Below are positions 25,352-33,898 of a stretch of DNA of 64,000 nucleotides, piece by piece. The stretch spans positions 35,689 to 99,688 of the forward strand of contig JARWBI010000012.1 of assembly GCA_029846755.1 (NCBI GenBank), read 5' to 3'. The position numbers were made by a program, and so were the translations under genes. Source of the stretch: Falsirhodobacter flavus. Its GTDB lineage: Bacteria; Pseudomonadota; Alphaproteobacteria; Rhodobacterales; Rhodobacteraceae. Position 1 is the first letter of the stretch. Each line of letters starts with the position of its first letter. The notes beneath the pieces are model-generated. The model made no database searches, was not told the origin of the DNA, and saw only the letters and a list, made by a program, of their open reading frames with translations.

Positions 25352-25786
25352 ATGTTCGAAGCCCTGATCCGCAGCCTCACCGCCCCTTCGCCGCGCCGCC
25401 TGCCGGAGCCTGACAGCCGCCTTGCGCTGGCTGCCCTTCTGGTGCGCATCGCCCGCGCCGACGGCACCTACTCTCAGGCCGAGGTTGCGCGGATCGACCG
25501 GGTGCTGGCCCATCGCCACGGGCTGACGCCCGCCGACGCGCAGGCCCTGCGCCTTCAGGCCGAGGCGTTGGAGGCCGAGGCCCCCGACACCGTCCGTTTC
25601 ACCCGCGCGCTGAAGGATGCCGTCGCGGTCGAGGATCGCGACAGCCTGATGGAGGCCCTGTGGGCGGTCGCGCTGGCCGATGGCCGGGACGACAACGAGG
25701 ATCAGCTCCTGCGCCTCGTCTGCTCGCTTCTGGGGATCACCGATCAGGACAGCGCCCTTGCCCGCCGCCGCGCCGAAGGGCAATAA
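25352..25786 (+). CDS. TerB-like tellurite-resistance family protein
   Basis: A small, all-helical, acidic protein of 144 residues. Two TerB-type elements are seen, ALLVRIARADGTYSQAEVARI (residues about 28-48) and ALWAVALADGRDDNEDQLL (about 106-124), which resemble paired metal-binding helices with D/E clusters. Family members are found with stress or membrane-associated systems, but the role of stand-alone copies is unclear. No other ter genes are in the window. Confidence 0.82.
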   Translation: MFEALIRSLTAPSPRRLPEPDSRLALAALLVRIARADGTYSQAEVARIDRVLAHRHGLTPADAQALRLQAEALEAEAPDTVRFTRALKDAVAVEDRDSLMEALWAVALADGRDDNEDQLLRLVCSLLGITDQDSALARRRAEGQ

Positions 25787-25887
25787 CCGCCGCCTGATGC
25801 CGAATTGACCCTACGGCAATGCCTTACGCGTTGCATTGCGGCCAATTCTGCGCCCTAATTTCCCCCAAAGCCCAGCGCGACGAGCGA

Positions 25888-26670
25888 GTGAACGTGACCA
25901 ACGCCCCTGCCCCGGTTATCGAAATCCGGAACCTGCACAAATCCTACGGCAATCTGGAGGTGCTGAAGGGCGTCGATCTGACGGCCCCGCGCGGGCATGT
26001 CGTCACGCTGATCGGCTCGTCCGGGTCAGGGAAATCGACGCTGCTGCGCTGCTGCAATCTGCTGGAAGACAGCCAGGACGGCGAAATCCGGTTCGAGGGC
26101 GAGCCCGTGCGCTGGCACGGCGCCGGCGCGATGCGCCAGCCCGCCGACCGCGCGCAGGTCATGCGCATCCGCACCAACCTGTCGATGGTGTTCCAGCAGT
26201 TCAACCTGTGGTCCCACATGACCATCCTGCAGAACGTGATGGAAGCGCCCGTCACCGTCCTCGGCCGCCCGAAGGCAGAGGTGGAGGAGAAGGCGCGCAT
26301 GTATCTGGCCAAGGTCGGCATCGGCGACAAGGCCGATGCATGGCCGGCCCAGCTTTCGGGCGGTCAGCAGCAGCGCGCCGCCATCGCCCGCGCCCTGTGC
26401 ATGGAACCCCGCGCGCTTCTGTTCGACGAGCCGACCTCGGCGCTCGACCCGGAACTGGAGCAGGAGGTGATCCGCGTCATCAAGGCGCTGGCCGACGAAG
26501 GCCGCACGATGGTCATCGTCACCCATGACATGAAACTTGCCGCGGACGTGTCCGACCATACGATCTTCCTTCACCAAGGCCGGATCGAGGAGGAGGGCGC
26601 CCCCGATGCCGTCTTCGGCAACCCGCAATCCGCCCGCCTGCGCGGTTTCCTCTCCGCCGGCGGCCACTAA
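25888..26670 (+). CDS. Polar amino acid/polyamine-type ABC transporter ATP-binding protein
   Basis: A protein of 260 residues of the HisP/GlnQ group. Walker A is GSSGSGKST (near residue 43), the Q-loop lies in MVFQQFNLWSHMT, the signature is LSGGQQQRAAIAR, Walker B is ALLFDEPTSALDPE, and the switch His is in IVTHDMK. The start is uncertain: GTG at 25888 or GTG at 25894, both with weak sites, so I give the first. It heads a run of genes for a binding protein, two permeases and glutamylation enzymes, so it powers uptake of a basic amino acid, opine or polyamine (inferred). Confidence 0.93.
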   Translation: MNVTNAPAPVIEIRNLHKSYGNLEVLKGVDLTAPRGHVVTLIGSSGSGKSTLLRCCNLLEDSQDGEIRFEGEPVRWHGAGAMRQPADRAQVMRIRTNLSMVFQQFNLWSHMTILQNVMEAPVTVLGRPKAEVEEKARMYLAKVGIGDKADAWPAQLSGGQQQRAAIARALCMEPRALLFDEPTSALDPELEQEVIRVIKALADEGRTMVIVTHDMKLAADVSDHTIFLHQGRIEEEGAPDAVFGNPQSARLRGFLSAGGH

Positions 26671-26691
26671 AATCTCTACAGGGAGCTAACA

Positions 26692-27414
26692 ATGAAAAAA
26701 CTGATCCTTTCCGCCGCCTTCGCAGCCCTTGCCGCTGGCGGTGCCCTTGCACAGGACACCATCCGCATCGCGACCGAGGGGGCCTACCCTCCCTTCAACT
26801 TCGTCAACGACGCGGGCAAGCCCGACGGGTTCGAGGTGGAGCTGTTCAACCAGCTGTGCGAGGCGGCCGAGCTGACCTGCGAATGGGTCACGACCGACTG
26901 GGACAGCATCATCCCCAACCTGCAATCGGGGAACTATGACGCCATCGCGGCGGGGATGAGCATCACCGAAGAACGCAAGGCCGTCATCGACTTCACGCAG
27001 GCCTATTACCCGGCGACCTTCTCGGCCTATGCCGCACCGTCGGCGGATGCGGACCTGTCGGGCGTCGTCGCCGCGCAGGTGAACACCATCCAGGCCGCCC
27101 ATGTCGCCGAAACCGACGCAACGCTCTTGGAATTCGCAACCCCGGACGAGGCCGTCGCCGCCGTCCGCAACGGCGAAGCCGATGCCGTCTTCGCCGACAA
27201 CGACTTCCTGAAGCCGGTGGTGGACGAATCGAACGGCGAATTCGTCTGGGCGGGCGAACAGATCCAGCTTGGCGAGGGCATCGGCCTTGGCATCCGTAAA
27301 TCCGACAGCGAACTGAAGGCGAAGTTCGATGCCGCGATCCAGACGGTCAAGGATGACGGCACCCTGAACGAGCTGCTGAAAAAGTGGTTCGGCCAAGACA
27401 GCGTGACCTTCTGA
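26692..27414 (+). CDS. ABC transporter substrate-binding protein, amino acid/polyamine type (SBP_bac_3)
   Basis: A protein of 240 residues with a signal peptide (MKKLILSAAFAALAAGGALA). The first lobe contains IRIATEGAYPPFNFVN and GFEVELFNQLCEAA, with WDSIIPNLQSGNYDAIAAGM and SITEERKAVIDFTQAYY following, the usual ligand site of HisJ/ArgT/OccT-type receptors. One disulfide is likely (CEAAELTC). AGGGAG precedes the start 21 bases after the ATPase gene. Ligand inferred from the downstream glutamylation enzymes: putrescine-like amine or a related amino compound. Confidence 0.92.
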   Translation: MKKLILSAAFAALAAGGALAQDTIRIATEGAYPPFNFVNDAGKPDGFEVELFNQLCEAAELTCEWVTTDWDSIIPNLQSGNYDAIAAGMSITEERKAVIDFTQAYYPATFSAYAAPSADADLSGVVAAQVNTIQAAHVAETDATLLEFATPDEAVAAVRNGEADAVFADNDFLKPVVDESNGEFVWAGEQIQLGEGIGLGIRKSDSELKAKFDAAIQTVKDDGTLNELLKKWFGQDSVTF

Positions 27415-27427
27415 TCCAAGGACCACG

Positions 27428-28312
27428 ATGTTCGCCTATTGCGCCGATCCAAAGTCCCTCGAAGGGCTTCAGTGGCTGTCCTGCTATCTGACGACGGGAA
27501 CGCATTTCTCGTTCTATGGATCGTTCCTGATCGTGCTGGTGCTGCTGTTCGTGACGGCACCCGTGGCGCTGGCCTTCGGGTTCGGCGGGGCGATGGCGGC
27601 GCGTTCGCCCGCCGCCCCGCTGCGCTGGCTGGGCAAAGGCTATATGGCCATGGTCCGGGGCGTGCCGGACATCGTGTTCTTTCTTTTCTTCATCATCGCG
27701 CTGGATCAGGGGTTCGAGTGGCTGACGCACCAAGTGCGCTGCCCCGACTGGATCGACCCGATCCGGCAGGGGCTGGAATTCCGCGTCTGCCCGCAGGCCA
27801 AGATCCCGCCCAACACCGCGCCGCAGATGGTCCACCAGATCTACAACTTCGGGCTGGCGGTGGTGACTTTCGCCATCGTCTTCGGCGCTTTCGCCGCGAA
27901 CGTGCTGGCGGGCGCGATGTCCGCCGTCCCCCGCGCGCAGTTAGAGACCGGCGAGGCTTACGGCATGACCCAGCGGCAGGTCTTCCGCCGCATCATGGTG
28001 CCGCAGATGTGGATCTATGCGCTGCCGGGCCTGTCGAACCTGTGGCTGATCCTCATCAAGGCGACGCCGCTGCTGTTCATCCTTGGCATCCAAGACGCCG
28101 TTTATTGGGCGCGGGAGCTGGGCGGGTTCAAATCGCAGACCTACAGCTATCCCCACCCCGACTGGCGGCTGTGGTATTTCCTTGGGCTGCTGATCTTTTA
28201 CCTGCTGATGACCCGCATCTCGGAAATTGTGCTGGACCGCATCACGCGCCGCCTGTCCCATGGGCAGGCCACCGCAGCAGGCGAAGCGCAGCGCAAGGGG
28301 GCGGTGGCATGA
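27428..28312 (+). CDS. ABC transporter permease, HisQ/OccQ-like
   Basis: A protein of 294 residues with about five membrane segments. It carries the coupling (EAA) loop in ETGEAYGMTQRQVFRRIMVPQ. The N-terminal part holds GYMAMVRGVPDIVFFLFFIIAL, as in polar amino acid permeases, and an unusual periplasmic insert around TAPQMVHQIYNFG. It forms the channel with the next permease. The gene follows the binding-protein gene by 13 bases and overlaps the second permease by four. Confidence 0.9.
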   Translation: MFAYCADPKSLEGLQWLSCYLTTGTHFSFYGSFLIVLVLLFVTAPVALAFGFGGAMAARSPAAPLRWLGKGYMAMVRGVPDIVFFLFFIIALDQGFEWLTHQVRCPDWIDPIRQGLEFRVCPQAKIPPNTAPQMVHQIYNFGLAVVTFAIVFGAFAANVLAGAMSAVPRAQLETGEAYGMTQRQVFRRIMVPQMWIYALPGLSNLWLILIKATPLLFILGIQDAVYWARELGGFKSQTYSYPHPDWRLWYFLGLLIFYLLMTRISEIVLDRITRRLSHGQATAAGEAQRKGAVA

Positions 28313-29151
28313 GCTGCTGGGAAACCGTTCAGGCCTACGGTCTGCGCTCGCTCGGGATCGGCGAAAGGCTTCTGCCGCGCGAAGGGTATGATCTGTGCCA
28401 GCAGTTCACGCTGATCGGGTCTGGGCTGATCTGGAACATCTATTTCGGGGTGCTGGCGCTGGCGGCGGGGTTCTTCCTTGCCGTGGGACTGGCGCTGGCC
28501 AAGGGCTCTTCTCGGATATGGCTGCGCAAACCGGCGGACTGGTTCGTCTTCGTCTTCCGCGGCTCGCCCTTGTTCATCCAGTTCTTCCTTGCCTACCAGC
28601 TTCTGGTGCTTTTGCCCAAGGACGGCATCCAGCTTCCGCTAGGGCTGTTCACACTGACCATCGGCACGGACTGGGTGACGAAGGCATGGGCCGGGGCGCT
28701 TCTGGTGCTGTTCCTGAACACCGCCGCCTATAGCGCGGAAATCTTCCTTGGTGCGCTGCGGTCGATCCCCAAGGGCGATCTGGAGGCTGCGGATGCTTAC
28801 GGCCTGACCGGCTGGAAGAAGTTCCGCCGCATCCAGTGGCCGACCATGCTGCGCCTTGCCTGGCCCGCCTATACAAACGAGGCGATCTTTCTGTTCCACG
28901 CCACGACGCTGGTGTTCTTCTCGGGCTTTCCGGCGTTTCAGCAGCGGGGCGATGCGCTCTATTACGCCAGCTATTTCGCGGGCAAGACGTTCAACCCCTT
29001 CGTCTCCTATCCCATCGTCGCCTTCTATTTCATTTGCCTGACGCTGATCCTCATCTGGCTGTTCGGGCGGGTGAATGCGCGGCTGAACCGGCATGTGCCG
29101 TCGAACGCGCGGGTGCGCCGCGCAAGGCTCCTGCCCCAGATCGTCAGGTGA
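28309..29151 (+). CDS. ABC transporter permease, HisM/OccM-like
   Basis: A protein of 280 residues. Membrane segments include LIWNIYFGVLALAAGFFLAVG and ALLVLFLNTAAYSAEIFLG. The EAA loop is GDLEAADAYGLTGWKKFRRI. FVFVFRGSPLFIQFFLAYQL is the typical second segment. It starts in ATGA overlap with the partner permease and stops directly before the first ligase gene, with which it is probably co-translated. Confidence 0.92.
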   Translation: MSCWETVQAYGLRSLGIGERLLPREGYDLCQQFTLIGSGLIWNIYFGVLALAAGFFLAVGLALAKGSSRIWLRKPADWFVFVFRGSPLFIQFFLAYQLLVLLPKDGIQLPLGLFTLTIGTDWVTKAWAGALLVLFLNTAAYSAEIFLGALRSIPKGDLEAADAYGLTGWKKFRRIQWPTMLRLAWPAYTNEAIFLFHATTLVFFSGFPAFQQRGDALYYASYFAGKTFNPFVSYPIVAFYFICLTLILIWLFGRVNARLNRHVPSNARVRRARLLPQIVR

Positions 29152-29154
29152 ATG

Positions 29155-30492
29155 ATGAAAGACTGGCTGCGCAAACACCCCGAGGTTCGGACCATCCGTG
29201 TGGCAGCAGTCGATCTGAACGGGCAGGCGCGGGGCAAACGTGTCCCGGCCCGGTTTGCCGACAAGGTGGTGAAGGACGGCACACGCTTTCCTTATTCCAC
29301 GCTGAACCTCGACATCTGGGGCGAGGATATCGACGACAGCCCGCTGGTGTTCGAGCAGGGCGATGCCGACGGCATCCTGCGCCCCACCGAACGCGGCTTC
29401 ATGCCGATGCCGTGGCTGGAGGCGCCGACCGCCCTTCTGCCAATCTGGATGTTCCGCGAGGATGGCCGCCCCTATGACGGCGATCCGCGCCACGCCCTGC
29501 GCGCGGTTCTGGACCGCTACAAGGCGCGTGGGCTGACCCCGGTTTGTGCGGTGGAGCTGGAATTCTTTCTGATCGACGATAGCGGCAAGACGCTTCAGGT
29601 CCCGCCCTCTCCCCGTTCGGGCAAGCGCAGGAAGGCGGCGGAAACCCTGTCGATCCGCGCGCTGGACGCGTTCGACACCTTCTTCACCGACCTTTACGAC
29701 GCGTGCGAGGCGATGGACATTCCCGCCGACACCGCCACGTCCGAAACGGGTCTGGGCCAGTTCGAGGTGAACCTGATGCATTCCGACGACGCCCTGCGCG
29801 CCGCCGACGATGCGTGGCTGTTCAAGCAACTGGTCAAGGGTCTGGCCCGCCGCCACGGCTTTGCCGCCAGCTTCATGGCGAAACCCTACCCCGAATACTC
29901 CGGCTCGGGGCTGCATGTGCATTTTTCGGTGCTGGACGCGCAGGGGCGCAACATCTTCGACGATGGCGGACCGAAGGGCACGGCCACCCTGCACCACGCC
30001 GTCGCGGGCTGTCTGAATGCGATGCACGACTCCGCGCTGATCTTCGCGCCCCATTCCAACAGCTATGACCGGCTGGTGCCGGGCGCCCATGCGCCGACGG
30101 CCATCGCCTGGGGATACGAGAACCGGACCGTCGCCATCCGCATCCCGTCCGGCAGTCCGGCAGCGCGGCGGATCGAACACCGCGTCGCGGGCGGCGACGT
30201 GAACCCCTATCTGCTGCTGGCCGTGATCCTCGGGGCCGCGCTGGCGGGGATCGAAGATGCGGACGAGCCGCCCGCCCCCATCACCGGCAACGCCTATGCG
30301 CTGGAGGATCTGGCGCAGATCCCGACCACATGGGAAGGCGCGATGCAGGCGTTCGAGACCAGCGCCGTCATGCCCCGCATCCTGCCGCGCGAGCTGATCC
30401 GCAACTACTCTCTGACCAAGCGGCAGGAGCTTCACTACATCGCAGAACTTTCCCCCGAGGAGCGGGTGGAGCTTTACCTCGACACGGTCTGA
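29155..30492 (+). CDS. Glutamine synthetase-family ligase, PuuA-like (gamma-glutamylpolyamine synthetase)
   Basis: A protein of 445 residues of the glutamine synthetase superfamily. Metal and substrate motifs are seen in VCAVELEFFLI (first Glu pair), ETGLGQFEVNL, GSGLHVHFSVLD (His-containing), and the ATP/Glu region ENRTVAIRIPSG. In PuuA-like enzymes glutamate is joined to putrescine or another amine at the cost of ATP. Placement after an amine-type importer and before a PuuB-like oxidase supports that reading. Of tandem ATG codons at 29152 and 29155 the second has the better distance from AGG. Glutamine synthesis itself is unlikely. Confidence 0.85.
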   Translation: MKDWLRKHPEVRTIRVAAVDLNGQARGKRVPARFADKVVKDGTRFPYSTLNLDIWGEDIDDSPLVFEQGDADGILRPTERGFMPMPWLEAPTALLPIWMFREDGRPYDGDPRHALRAVLDRYKARGLTPVCAVELEFFLIDDSGKTLQVPPSPRSGKRRKAAETLSIRALDAFDTFFTDLYDACEAMDIPADTATSETGLGQFEVNLMHSDDALRAADDAWLFKQLVKGLARRHGFAASFMAKPYPEYSGSGLHVHFSVLDAQGRNIFDDGGPKGTATLHHAVAGCLNAMHDSALIFAPHSNSYDRLVPGAHAPTAIAWGYENRTVAIRIPSGSPAARRIEHRVAGGDVNPYLLLAVILGAALAGIEDADEPPAPITGNAYALEDLAQIPTTWEGAMQAFETSAVMPRILPRELIRNYSLTKRQELHYIAELSPEERVELYLDTV

Positions 30493-30534
30493 GTCTGCCA
30501 ATAGGTTGGCGGGGAACAACCTTTGGACAATCAC

Positions 30535-31212
30535 ATGCTTATCGGCATCCTCCAGACCGGCTACGCCCCCGAAGACCTTCAGGCCGCAAATGGCGATTAT
30601 CCCGACATGTTCGAACGGATGCTGTCGGGGCAAGGCTTCACCTTTCGCACGTGGAAGGTGGTGGACATGGAATTCCCGGCCTCGGTTCAGGATGCGGATG
30701 GCTGGCTCATCACCGGATCGCGCCATGGCGCATACGAGGATCACGCCTTCATACCGCCATTGGAAACCTTCATCCGCGACATCTATGCTGCGCGCGTGCC
30801 GCTGGTCGGCATCTGCTTTGGCCACCAGATCATCGCGCAGGCGCTGGGCGGGCGGGTCGAGAAATTCGCGGGCGGCTGGTCGGTCGGGCCGAACGAATAC
30901 GATTTCGGAGGCGAGAAGGTCACCCTGAACGCATGGCACCAGGATCAGGTGGTCCAGCGCCCCGAAGGGGCCGAGGTTCTGGCATCGTCCGGCTTCTGCG
31001 AGAATGCCGCGCTGGTCTATGACACCCGCGCCCTGACCGTTCAGGCCCATCCCGAATTCGACGACCGTTTCCTGCACGGGCTGATCGAAAAACGCGGGCG
31101 CGGCGCGGTGCCGGATGCGCTGATCGACCGCGCCGAAGCGCGGCTGGGCCAGCCCAGCGGCGCCGGCACCATCGCCGCCCGCATCGCCCAATTCTTCAAA
31201 CAGCCGAGGTGA
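30535..31212 (+). CDS. Class I glutamine amidotransferase (GMP synthase-like domain, stand-alone)
   Basis: A protein of 225 residues. The nucleophile is Cys in GICFGHQIIAQALGG (near residue 94), and the His-Glu pair is in VQAHPEFDD (near 170). No synthetase domain is attached, so it is a free hydrolase or transferase. In the Puu pathway PuuD hydrolyses gamma-glutamyl-GABA. This protein has a GMP-synthase-type motif, so identity with PuuD is not assured. It lies between two glutamine-synthetase-like genes, which suggests removal or recycling of a gamma-glutamyl group. A TTG at 30523 with GGGGAA upstream is an alternative start. Confidence 0.83.
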   Translation: MLIGILQTGYAPEDLQAANGDYPDMFERMLSGQGFTFRTWKVVDMEFPASVQDADGWLITGSRHGAYEDHAFIPPLETFIRDIYAARVPLVGICFGHQIIAQALGGRVEKFAGGWSVGPNEYDFGGEKVTLNAWHQDQVVQRPEGAEVLASSGFCENAALVYDTRALTVQAHPEFDDRFLHGLIEKRGRGAVPDALIDRAEARLGQPSGAGTIAARIAQFFKQPR

Positions 31213-31215
31213 GCC

Positions 31216-32571
31216 ATGGCCGACTGGACCGAACAGCTTCCGCAAGCGGCGCGCAACTTCATCTCGGGCCGCCGTCTGGACGAGGTCGAATGCATCGTAT
31301 CCGACATCGCCGGGGTCGCGCGCGGCAAGGCGATGCCCGCGTCGAAATTCGCCAAGCAGGCCAGCTTCTTCCTGCCGAACTCGATCTTTCTGCAAACGAT
31401 CACGGGGGAATGGGCGGACAATCCGTCGGGCCTGTTCACTGAACCCGACATGATCCTGACGCCCGATTTTTCCACCGCGACCGCTGCACCGTGGACCGCT
31501 GACGTGACGATCCAGGTGATCCACGACGCGCATGACCAGTCGGGCAAGCCCGTGCCGACCGCACCGCGCAACGTGTTGAAACGGGTGGTCGAACTTTACA
31601 ACGCCGAAGGCTGGACCCCCATCGTCGCGCCCGAGATGGAGTTCTTCCTTGTTGCGCGCAACATCGATCCGAACATGCCGATCATTCCACCGATGGGTCG
31701 CTCGGGCCGCCGCGCGGCGGGCAAGCAGGCCTATTCCATGTCGGCGGTGGACGAATACGGCAAAGTGATCGACGACATCTACGACTTTGCCGAACTTCAG
31801 GGGTTCGAGATCGACGGCATCCTGCAGGAAGGCGGCGCAGGCCAGATCGAGATCAACCTTGCCCATGGCGACCCGGTGAAGCTGGCGGACGAGATCTTCT
31901 TCTTCAAGCGCCTGATCCGCGAGGCTGCGCTGCGTCACGACTGTTTCGCCACTTTCATGGCCAAACCGATCGAGGGCGAGCCGGGATCGGCCATGCATAT
32001 CCACCATTCGGTCGTGGACAGCGCCACCGGGCAGAACATCTTCTCGGACGCCAAGGGGACCGAGACGGAGGCCTTCCTGCATTTCATCGCCGGGATGCAG
32101 ACCCATCTTCCCGCCGCCGTCGCGCTGCTGGCGCCTTATGTCAACAGCTACCGCCGCTACGTTCCTGACTTCGCGGCGCCAATCAACCTGGAATGGGGGC
32201 GCGACAACCGGACCACGGGGCTGCGCATCCCGATCTCGGGCCCCGAGGCGAGGCGGCTGGAGAACCGTCTGGCGGGGATGGATTGCAACCCTTACCTCGG
32301 GATCGCGGCCTCGCTGGCCTGCGGCTATCTGGGGCTGAAGAACGGGCTGCTGCCGCGCCCCGAATGCATCGGCGATGCGTATAACGTCGAAACCGACCTG
32401 CCCTACAATCTTGGCGATGCGCTGGACCTGCTGGAGGAGAACGAGGCCCTGCGCGAAGTGCTGGGGACCGAGTTCTGCGCCTATTACGACAGCGTGAAAC
32501 GCAACGAATACAAAGAGTTTCTGCAGGTCATCAGCCCGTGGGAACGCGAACATCTGCTGCTGAACGTATGA
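31216..32571 (+). CDS. Second glutamine synthetase-family ligase
   Basis: A protein of 451 residues with the same fold as the ligase at 29155 but clearly divergent. It shows PEMEFFLVARN, GAGQIEINLAHGD, PGSAMHIHHSVVD and GRDNRTTGLRIPISG. The last motif has RTTGLRI where the first ligase has RTVAIRI. Family knowledge allows glutamylation of putrescine, spermidine, ethanolamine or aromatic amines. Two non-identical copies suggest two amine substrates or a hetero-complex. GAGGTGAGCC precedes the start, three bases after the amidotransferase stop. It overlaps the oxidase gene in ATGA. Confidence 0.88.
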   Translation: MADWTEQLPQAARNFISGRRLDEVECIVSDIAGVARGKAMPASKFAKQASFFLPNSIFLQTITGEWADNPSGLFTEPDMILTPDFSTATAAPWTADVTIQVIHDAHDQSGKPVPTAPRNVLKRVVELYNAEGWTPIVAPEMEFFLVARNIDPNMPIIPPMGRSGRRAAGKQAYSMSAVDEYGKVIDDIYDFAELQGFEIDGILQEGGAGQIEINLAHGDPVKLADEIFFFKRLIREAALRHDCFATFMAKPIEGEPGSAMHIHHSVVDSATGQNIFSDAKGTETEAFLHFIAGMQTHLPAAVALLAPYVNSYRRYVPDFAAPINLEWGRDNRTTGLRIPISGPEARRLENRLAGMDCNPYLGIAASLACGYLGLKNGLLPRPECIGDAYNVETDLPYNLGDALDLLEENEALREVLGTEFCAYYDSVKRNEYKEFLQVISPWEREHLLLNV

Positions 32572-33845
32572 ACCTGCTGACCGCAAACGACCGTCCGGGG
32601 CAATACCCGCCGTCCTATTACGCGGCGACTGCAACGCCCCTTGCCCCGTTCGACCGGGCCGAGGGCGAGATCCGTGCCGATGTCTGCGTGATCGGCGGCG
32701 GCTACACGGGGCTCTCGGCAGCCCTGCATCTGGCGCAGCGCGGATACGATGTCGTTTTGCTGGAAGCGCATCGCGTCGGTTTCGGCGCTTCGGGGCGCAA
32801 TGGCGGTCAGGTCGGGTCGGGGCAACGGCTGGAACAGGACGCGCTGGAGAGGATGGTCGGCCTCGACGATGCCCGCAAGCTGTGGGCCTTGGGCGAGGAT
32901 GCCAAGGCGCTGGTCCGCAGCCTGATCGCCGATCACGCGATGCCCGTGACCTTCCGCCCCGGCATCGCCCATGCCTGCCGACACGACGGCGAGGTCGCCC
33001 ATGCCCGCGCCTATGCCGAAAAGCTGTCGCGCGACTATGGCTACGATCAGGTGCAGCCGCTGGATGGGACAGAGCTGGCGGCGATGATCGGCACCGATAT
33101 CTACAAGGGCGGCGATATCGACCGGGGCGCAGGGCATATCCACCCGCTGAACTTCGCGCTGGGCCTCGCGCGGGCGGCGGCGGATGCTGGCGCGCGGATC
33201 TTCGAGCGCAGCACGGTCACCGCGCGGACGGGCACGACCGTCACCACCGACCACGCCACCATTCGCGCCGATCACGTCATCCTTTCCTGCAACGCCTATC
33301 TCGGCGATCTGGAGCCGCAGGTTGCGGCCAAGGTCATGCCGATCAACAATTTCATCATCGCGACCGAACCGCTGCCGGGGCTGATGCAGCCCGTCGCCGT
33401 GGCCGATACCAAGTTCGTGGTGAATTACTGGCGCATGTCGGACGATGGGCGGCTGCTGTTTGGCGGCGGCGAAAGCTATGGCTACCGTTTCCCCGACATC
33501 GCCAAGACCGTCCGCAAGCCGATGCTGGAGGTTTATCCACAGCTGAAGGACGCGCGGATCGACTATGCCTGGGGTGGCACGCTGGGGATCACGATGAACC
33601 GGATGCCCTGTTTCACCCGGCCCGACGCCAATGTCTTCTCCGCCTCGGGCTATTCCGGGCATGGGGTGGCGATGGCGACGATGGCGGGCCGCGTGATTGC
33701 CGAGGCTGTCGCGGGCAATGCCGAACGGTTCGACCTGATGGCCCGCCTGCCGCAGCACCGATTCCCCGGCGGCGCTGCCCTGCGCTGGCCGCTTCTGGTG
33801 CTGGCGATGACCTGGTATTCGATGCGGGACCGTCTGGGTCTGTGA
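32568..33845 (+). CDS. FAD-dependent oxidoreductase, PuuB-like (gamma-glutamylputrescine oxidase)
   Basis: A DAO-family flavoprotein of 425 residues. The FAD-binding GxGxxG is in DVCVIGGGYTGLSAALHLA (near residue 38), followed by FGASGRNGGQVGSG, and the C-terminal flavin motif is SGYSGHGVAMATMAGR. This combination is typical of PuuB/OrdL enzymes, which oxidise the free amine end of a gamma-glutamyl amine to an aldehyde with H2O2 release. ATGA overlap with the ligase gene indicates coordinated synthesis. No PuuC-type aldehyde dehydrogenase is in the window. Confidence 0.9.
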   Translation: MNLLTANDRPGQYPPSYYAATATPLAPFDRAEGEIRADVCVIGGGYTGLSAALHLAQRGYDVVLLEAHRVGFGASGRNGGQVGSGQRLEQDALERMVGLDDARKLWALGEDAKALVRSLIADHAMPVTFRPGIAHACRHDGEVAHARAYAEKLSRDYGYDQVQPLDGTELAAMIGTDIYKGGDIDRGAGHIHPLNFALGLARAAADAGARIFERSTVTARTGTTVTTDHATIRADHVILSCNAYLGDLEPQVAAKVMPINNFIIATEPLPGLMQPVAVADTKFVVNYWRMSDDGRLLFGGGESYGYRFPDIAKTVRKPMLEVYPQLKDARIDYAWGGTLGITMNRMPCFTRPDANVFSASGYSGHGVAMATMAGRVIAEAVAGNAERFDLMARLPQHRFPGGAALRWPLLVLAMTWYSMRDRLGL

Positions 33846-33898
33846 TTGCCCCCGCAGGGCCGCCCGGATAGCCTGTTGGAAACAGCAGAGGATATGCC

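Noticed and set aside
28639..32634. A 1331-codon minus-strand frame opposite the permease and ligase genes.
   Set aside because: It is antisense to four well-supported genes with clear motifs, and its own translation has no recognisable domain.
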